From: Oncomelania hupensis
Lineage: Eukaryota; Mollusca; Gastropoda; Littorinimorpha; Pomatiopsidae
Direction of reading: 5' to 3'
Assembly (NCBI GenBank): GCA_036898135.1
Contig: CM072515.1
Span: 47,941,969 to 48,005,968 of the forward strand
Length of the DNA stretch: 64,000 nucleotides
Each line of letters begins with the position of its first letter. Position 1 is the stretch's first letter. Under the pieces are notes generated by a model. That model saw only the letters and a program-made list of their open reading frames with translations, made no database searches and was not told the DNA's origin. Shown in pieces: positions 58,063 to 64,000 of the stretch. The translations under genes and the position numbers were made by a program.

Positions 58063-59193
58063 GTTCACACAAGCTTCCGTCCCGACTGAGCATGCGTAAG
58101 ATCGTACAATTGACCTTCACATTGCAAACAGAAAGGACATTCCCCTCTGCTAAGCCGTTCTCTGTGCTACAGAAGTTGTTTTTTGTTTCTTTTCTTTTCT
58201 CCCTTCTGTTCTTTAAAAAAATTATAGTTTAACTTGTTATAAAATGTCTCGAAAATAATAATTATTGATTCAAGAAAGTATGCATTGCATGTGGATTTCG
58301 TGAAACTGAAATGTAAATTATGTCAATTGTGAGGGGTTCAATATGCTGAAGAGTGAATATGGTGTGTGAATGTCCTCTATCATGACCCTCTGCTGCTGGA
58401 ACCCAGATACAGATCCGCATTTTTACACATACAGCACAATACACACTAACGAAGAAAGAGCAACAAACAAATAAGTGTTCCGTCAGTTTAATCACACATT
58501 TTAAATAACAGAGCAATGGTGAAACATAGGTCAGTACAGTATTGCACAGCAGTAGTTATTGTACATTACATTGCAGCCAAATTCTTGTATTGCCCATTTT
58601 AACACACAGCAAGTGTTGAAGTATGTAGAAATGATACAGTCAATGGTCAAAAGCGTTTGAAAAGTGCGCTTAATACAGTTTGGCTGCTTCAGTTTGACTG
58701 ATTGTGAGCAGCTCTTTGAGCTGGTTAAGTTAGCTATATAAGAACAAGTCACTTAATTTTATAAAACAAGTATATCAAGTAGTCAAATGAAATGATAAAG
58801 TCATTTTAGTCCTACCAGTTTACCTAAAATGGAAAGTTAATACAGCACACATGCTACAGATTAAAATCAAAATTTAAAATCAACATTAAAATCAAACAAT
58901 TTAACCCCTTAGCAAATGGCGAATTCAGTACAACACATTGTGTCTCAAGTAAGTATTGCTAAATTAAAATCAAAATTTAAAATCAAAATTAAAATCAAAC
59001 AATTTATCCCCTTAGCAAATGGCGAATTCAGTACAACACATTGTGTCTCAAGTAAGTATTGCTAAATTACAGAATATGCACCATATTTTATTTCCCCCAC
59101 CACTAACACCAGTATGGTTTACTGTGCATCACACACAACCTTCACACAAACCAAAAGGGCATTACAAAATCCACAGAAACACTGACATAACAA
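58063..59193. other. ACAD8 5' flank and 103-bp tandem duplication
   Basis: The bases before the ATG include acgcatgctcag on the - strand, an NRF1-like half site common near mitochondrial gene starts (weak). At about 58858-59067 a unit of 103 bases, containing cttagcaaatggcgaattca, is repeated twice in tandem with three or four differences. No gene seen. Confidence 0.5.
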
Positions 59194-59206
59194 AGCACAC
59201 TGATCA

Positions 59207-60184
59207 TTACATTACATTACATTATTATTGCTTTAGGTACAGCGGACTCTTCCGAGCCAAATCAGGACTGGACAACCCCTGATCCGCATAAAAGATCTGC
59301 TGAAACAACCCTAGTGGTAAAACCGAAAGCTCTCCACCAGCCAGTCACTTTACAATAAAGACATCCCACGCAGGGGACGCTGAGGCTTCACCCCAACTTA
59401 TCGAACCCCCGTTTACAAAAACAAAATAGAATACAAACATCATTATACATTATCAACAAAACACATACATATAAAATGCCTACATTGCTAAATAATAACA
59501 TCATAGGAAGCCCTAGTGACCACCTGGCAGAAAGCGTCCAATATTCCCAAGCTGATCCAACAGACCTCATACACAAACAAGGAGTCTTGTCCAGGAAGAG
59601 TTTTCAAGATTGATTGATTGATTTATTGTTGCTTTAGGTCCAGCGGACTCTTCCGAGCCAAATCAGGACCGGACAACCCCCGATCCGCATAAAAGATCTG
59701 CTGAAACAACCCCAGTGGGAAAATTGAATGCCCTCCACCGGCCAGTCACTTTACAATAAAGACATCCCACGCGGGGGACGGCTGAGGGTTGACCTCAACT
59801 ACGCGAACACCCCGGTTACAAAAACAAAATAGAATACAAACATCATTATAAATCATCAACCAAACACATACATATAAAATGCCTATAGTGCTAAATAGTA
59901 CATCATAGAAGCCCTAGTGACCCACCCGGCAGAAAGCGTCCAACACTCCCAAGCTGATCCAACAGACCTCATACACAAACAAGGAGTCTTGTCCAGGAAG
60001 AGTTTTCAAGAAAAAAGGTAGGTCATTGATCTAGCGAAAAAGACGATAGTATAGCAAATTGATAGAACAGCAGGAATGAGAAAGAGCAAATGAGAAAGAC
60101 AGCGACAGTGGGAATTTAAAGCACTAAATTTCCAGAAAGTGGGGATACTATTTATACTGAAACCCCCGGCACTCCAACGGGGGG
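59207..60184 (-). mobile_element. Family A composite: two copies, one inside the other
   Basis: The whole unit is flanked by agcacactgatca (59194-59206 and 60185-60197). The outer copy has an (ATTAC)n tail at 59207 and starts at the hairpin (60165-60184). At about 59610 a second 3' end with a (TTGA)n tail begins and runs through the same region again, so another copy, 5'-truncated, was inserted in or near gagttttcaag. Confidence 0.78.
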
Positions 60185-60197
60185 AGCACACTGATCA

Positions 60198-60421
60198 ATG
60201 AACCAGCACAAAATTACATGGTTGCCACATACACAAAAACAAGTACACATAATCATTATTACTAATTTACTGCAATCAAAAACTGGGTTACAGAACTGAA
60301 CAAATATTTGAAATAACCCAAAAACACAATACAAAAAAGAATACAACGTACATCATCTACATGTAAATGTTGCAAATGATAATATAAAGCACAGAAAAAA
60401 CTGTTACAATACTTATATAAA
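60198..60421. other. Intergenic, no feature seen
   Basis: A/T-rich sequence between two family A units. Confidence 0.4.
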
Positions 60422-60430
60422 TACTATGAC

Positions 60431-61780
60431 ATTACATTACATTACATGGTTATTGTTAGGTCCAGCGGACTCTTCCGAGCCAAATCAGGACCAGAGAAGT
60501 GAAAGAGGACTCAACCTGATCCACATAAAAGATCTGCCAAAACAACCCTAGTGGTAACACTGAAGGCAATCTACCAGCCGGTCACTTTACAATAAAGACA
60601 TCCCACGCAGGGGACGCTGAGGCTATACTCTAATTTATCGAACTTCCGTTTGATTGATTGATTGATTGATTGTTGCTTTAGGTCCAGCGGACTCTTCCGA
60701 TCCAAATCAGGACCGGACAACCCCCAATCCGCATAAAAGATCTGCCGAAACAACTCTAGTGGGAAAATTGAATGCCCTCCACCGGCCAGTCACTTTACAA
60801 TAAAGACATCCCACGCAGGGGACGGCTGAGGCTTTACCCCAACTACTCGAACCCCCGGTTACAAAAACAAAATAGAATACAAACATCATTATAAATCATC
60901 AACTGTATATATATAAAATGCCTATAGTGCTAAATAATACAATCATAGGAAGCCCTAGTGACCACCCGGCAGAAAGCGTCCAACACTCCCAAGCTGATCC
61001 AACAGACCTCATACACAAACAAGGAGTCTTGTCCAGGAAGAGTTTTCAAGAAAAAAGGTAGGTCATTGATCTAGCGAAGAAGAAGATAGTATAGCAGAGT
61101 GATAGGACAGAGCAGGAATGGGAAAGAGTAAATGAGGAAGACAGCGACAGTGGGAATTTAAAGCACTAAATTTCCATAAAGTGGGGATACTATTTATACT
61201 GAAAACCCCCGGCACTCCAACGGGGGTATTGTTGCCGCAGTGAATCTGTCTTGCCTACAAAGGAAAGACAGGTTTTCAACTGGGGCTTTCACTTTTCCCT
61301 TTATAGGTTTGAACAATCTACAGTGGCAAGATTGCTCATGACCCAAAGGGTAACTTCCGTTTACAAAAACAAAATAGAATACAAACATCATTATACAATA
61401 TCAACAAAACACATTATAAATATAAAATGCCTACATTGCCAAATAATAACATCATAGGAAGCCCCAGTGACCATTTGGCAGAAAGCATCCAATATTCCCA
61501 AGCTGATCCAAAAGACCTCACAAACAAATGAGTTTTGTCCCGGAAGAGTTTTCAAGAAAAAAGGTAGGTGACTGGTCTAGCAAAGAAGAAGATAGTATAG
61601 TAGATAGTAGATTGATAGAACAGAGTAGGAATGAGAAAGAACAAAGGAGAAAGACAGCGACGTTGGAAATTAAAGCACTAAATTTCCAGAAAGTGGGGAT
61701 ACCATTTATACTGAAACCCCCGGCACCCCCACAGGTGGGGGATGGGAGGAAGGGAGGTGGGGGGGGGGGGGGGGGGTAAT
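60431..61780 (-). mobile_element. Family A, hairpin-start copy with (ATTAC)n tail, split by another copy
   Basis: Flanked by tactatgac (60422-60430 and 61781-61789). Its sequence runs 60431-60651 and 61352-61780, interrupted by the copy at 60652-61351. Its 5' end ends in a poly-G run (about 61758-61776). Confidence 0.82.
60652..61351 (-). mobile_element. Family A, long subfamily, inserted in another family A copy
   Basis: This 700-bp copy has (CAAT)n tail at the left and acccaaagggt at the right, flanked by aacttccgttt (60641-60651 and 61352-61362). It is the youngest of the two. Confidence 0.88.
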
Positions 61781-61789
61781 TACTATGAC

Positions 61790-63212
61790 AGGAACTGATA
61801 AAAAATTAATATTCCACAGTACTACAATCATGCATTGATAGGAAATTATTGCAAATAAATTTTTTAGATAAATAATTAAAATACGAAAAAAAGCAGTAAA
61901 ACAAAAGGCATTTTTTGAATTAAATAAAATGCATATTTGTAAAAGTTGCGAAAATAATGGGAAAAAAAAATCAGATCATGTTGAGATTGGTATCACTCTC
62001 ATAATATATTCATTACATAAAAAAAAAAGCATTACATTTTTTTTTTAAACATTTTTATTTGGAGATGAAAATTGTAGTTAAGCTCTAGTTACATGCACAC
62101 ACACAAAATCTGTTTTTATCATTAATCAATCAGCTCTGTAACAAATACACTTTTTTGAATTGCTGCCGTCTGGTCCCTCTACCCATTTTATTCTTTCAAT
62201 ATTCAGCAAATTGCAAAATATTTTCTGTTATTATTGTGTGTGAAAGTTGTTAGGGGATTAGTGAAAAATGCTGTGGTGGAGTGACTTTGCCTAAGTTTAC
62301 CTGAACAGTGGGCATGTGGAGACTTGTGGCTTTTGGCACACTGGCCACCCATGCACACACACTCATAACCAGGCACATACTTTTCAAAATTTCATTCACA
62401 ACACGCTAGTAACACCACGACATTGGTACCACTGCAGGGCCAAATTTGTCTATCAAAGATCAGCCGATGATCAACAAGTACAACTATCACTAGTACAACT
62501 TAATTAATCTGATGAATAAAACTTGATGCAACAACAACGATCAACAAGTTAGTTATTAATTGCTTACAGGGTCCAGCGAACTGCATGCGCTAATGGAACG
62601 GGTTTCCGTTAAGCGGGAGAGAGTGCTAAAAGTAGACGGTGACTAGGCGCGCTTTACCGCGCTTCATGAGCCGTGACAAGCCGCACTTTACCGCTCTACA
62701 TGAGACGAAGAGTTCATCACTGATCATCCCAAAGAAAGGTTTTCATATGAGTATGGTTGCCAAAACTAAATTACTGCTTCTCATAAGTGCTGTGAGCACG
62801 CCTCTGGGTGTGGAAGTTTGTAAGTGCTGTGTAAATTTTCATTCATTCATCACTCTCATTAAAAACACAAAACACACATTAAAAATAAAAATAAAAAGAA
62901 AAAAACTACATTCCACACCTCATTCAAAACAAACATCAATAAACGGACCATTCAAAAAGTACAAATAAAATAATAAATATAAATAAACCAACTACTTCAC
63001 TAAAGAAGTAAATAGTGTAAATAAATACTGAATAAGTAAACAAGGAAATCAAACATTAAGTCAGTAAATTTACTAACAAATTACCTCACTAAATAAGTAA
63101 ATACATAAATACAATAACAGAAATTTGAAGAAAGCTTTTTGAAAAGTTTAATTAAAAAGAATGCCAATCGCCCAATGTTTTCCAAACACTTGGCCTAGGT
63201 TGACAAAAGTGG
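61790..63212. other. Intergenic or 3' UTR of MDM2-like gene
   Basis: A/T-rich. At 62648-62703 a 22-base phrase of the type ctttaccgc...catgag occurs twice. The right part is probably 3' UTR of the MDM2-like gene; no clear polyadenylation signal was found close to its stop. Confidence 0.4.
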
Positions 63213-64000
63213 TTACAAGACAAAGTTTTTGATGACTTTTTGGATAGGCCTACGACAGACAGGGCAGGGCTGGTTCTTCCGTCTCAGTCGCTTGGCGCAG
63301 CGATAGCAGCACACCTGGTGACCAGAGCTGCCGTGAATGATGCAGCCTGTTTTGGGGCGTGAAGCGCACACCACGCACACATCCTGAGATGCAGCAACTT
63401 CCCTGCCATGTCGCTTGCTGTTCCATTTGCCTCCACCCCTTTCTCTGCCATCCTGCCCTGAACTGCTGGGTTGGTGGTCTGGAGGGTTTTCAAGTCTATC
63501 GCAGTCTTGTTGGCTTACTATTGTGCCGCCCTGCTGGCTTGCTGGTGAACTTCTTTGCTGGCTTAATGTCAAAGCGTCCACACATGTCGTCACTGTTCCC
63601 TGACTAGAAAACTGGCCTTGACTGTGAGAGTGACCTGGACTGCCAGACCCCACTTCCTGACTAGATGTCTCTACTGGTGTTTCACCCTGTGATGTCGTTA
63701 ATTTGTCTTCCGTCACCAGCGTGTTGAGAGTCTCATCTTCAGAAAGAGAGGCCAAAGACTCAGAGTTTCTATCAGAGGATGAAGCAGAAATCACTCTAAT
63801 TCTTCGTCGTCTCACTCTGTCTCCCACCCTCCACTTTTGCAGGCTACCCCTAAACTGTTCATCGTTGCTCTCTGATGTGACAGCGTAGTAGCCGTGCTGG
63901 GAGCCACTGGGTTCAGTGGGTAGAACAGCAGCTGCTTGGGTGGTGGAGGAAGGAAGGTTCACATCCGGCAGCCAGTGAGGTCTGAGGGTCCAGCATTTGC
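63213..64000 (-). CDS. MDM2: MDM2-like E3 ubiquitin ligase, C-terminal part (5' end outside the window)
   Basis: MDM2 ubiquitinates and restrains p53. The frame enters at 64000 and ends at TAA 63215-63213. It starts with KCWTLRPHWLPD, the end of the RanBP2-type zinc finger (human RCWALRENWLPE). About 190 residues of Ser/Gln-rich linker follow, with an acidic patch (SESLASLSEDETL) and a basic patch (RVRRRRIRVIS). It closes with the C2H2C4 RING: VCVVCASRPKTGCIIH, GHQVCCYRCAKRL, NQPCPVCRRPIQ and the tail KVIKNFVL. All eight zinc ligands of the MDM2/MDM4 RING are present. The p53-binding domain lies beyond the window. MDM4 cannot be excluded, but most invertebrates have a single MDM gene. Confidence 0.93.
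   Translation of the reverse strand, partial: KCWTLRPHWLPDVNLPSSTTQAAAVLPTEPSGSQHGYYAVTSESNDEQFRGSLQKWRVGDRVRRRRIRVISASSSDRNSESLASLSEDETLNTLVTEDKLTTSQGETPVETSSQEVGSGSPGHSHSQGQFSSQGTVTTCVDALTLSQQRSSPASQQGGTIVSQQDCDRLENPPDHQPSSSGQDGRERGGGKWNSKRHGREVAASQDVCVVCASRPKTGCIIHGSSGHQVCCYRCAKRLRRKNQPCPVCRRPIQKVIKNFVL

Overview
This is animal nuclear DNA, most likely from a mollusc: three intron-split host genes sit in a dense field of nested transposable elements. The mollusc guess rests on overall repeat style (L2-like and RTE-like LINEs, Gmr1-like Ty3/gypsy elements, dispersed tgaccttgacctt repeats) and on the animal genes present. No species can be named from the sequence alone.

Host genes. (1) A GM2-activator-like lipid-transfer protein gene on the + strand: its last two coding exons are at 3051-3229 and 28366-28458, separated by a 25 kb intron that is mostly transposons. 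(2) A complete ACAD8 (isobutyryl-CoA dehydrogenase) gene on the - strand: eleven coding exons from 58062 down to 42597, all with GT-AG junctions and consistent phase, encoding 419 residues. (3) The 3' coding part of an MDM2-like E3 ligase on the - strand (64000 to 63213): the end of the RanBP2-type zinc finger, a Ser/Gln-rich linker and the C-terminal RING.

Transposons, left to right. A broken RTE-like LINE lies at 1-1720. A Ty3/gypsy-type LTR element (3267-19243, TSD ATAAT) lies in the GM2A intron, and a second LTR element (8062-16192, TSD TCCTG) is inserted in its gag. In both, integrase precedes reverse transcriptase, the unusual Gmr1-like order; the outer copy has lost its RT. Next come a nearly full-length RTE-like LINE (20971-24373) and a 5'-truncated L1/Tx1-like LINE (24938-28108) flanked by a 49-bp target duplication. 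Downstream of GM2A there is an L2-like LINE (30063-33895) carrying a tRNA-derived SINE and a 1.5-kb solo LTR. The long intron of ACAD8 holds an almost intact L2-like LINE (42970-46891).

A 580-715 bp non-coding retroelement, called 'family A' here, occurs about nine times. It carries a conserved GC hairpin directly before a TATA box. It falls into two subfamilies that differ both in 5' start and in 3' microsatellite tail, and it forms nested insertions. It is the best candidate for something undescribed, together with the Gmr1-like pair.

The host genes do not form an operon or a known pathway together. GM2 activator acts in the lysosome, ACAD8 in the mitochondrial matrix, and MDM2 in the nucleus and cytosol.
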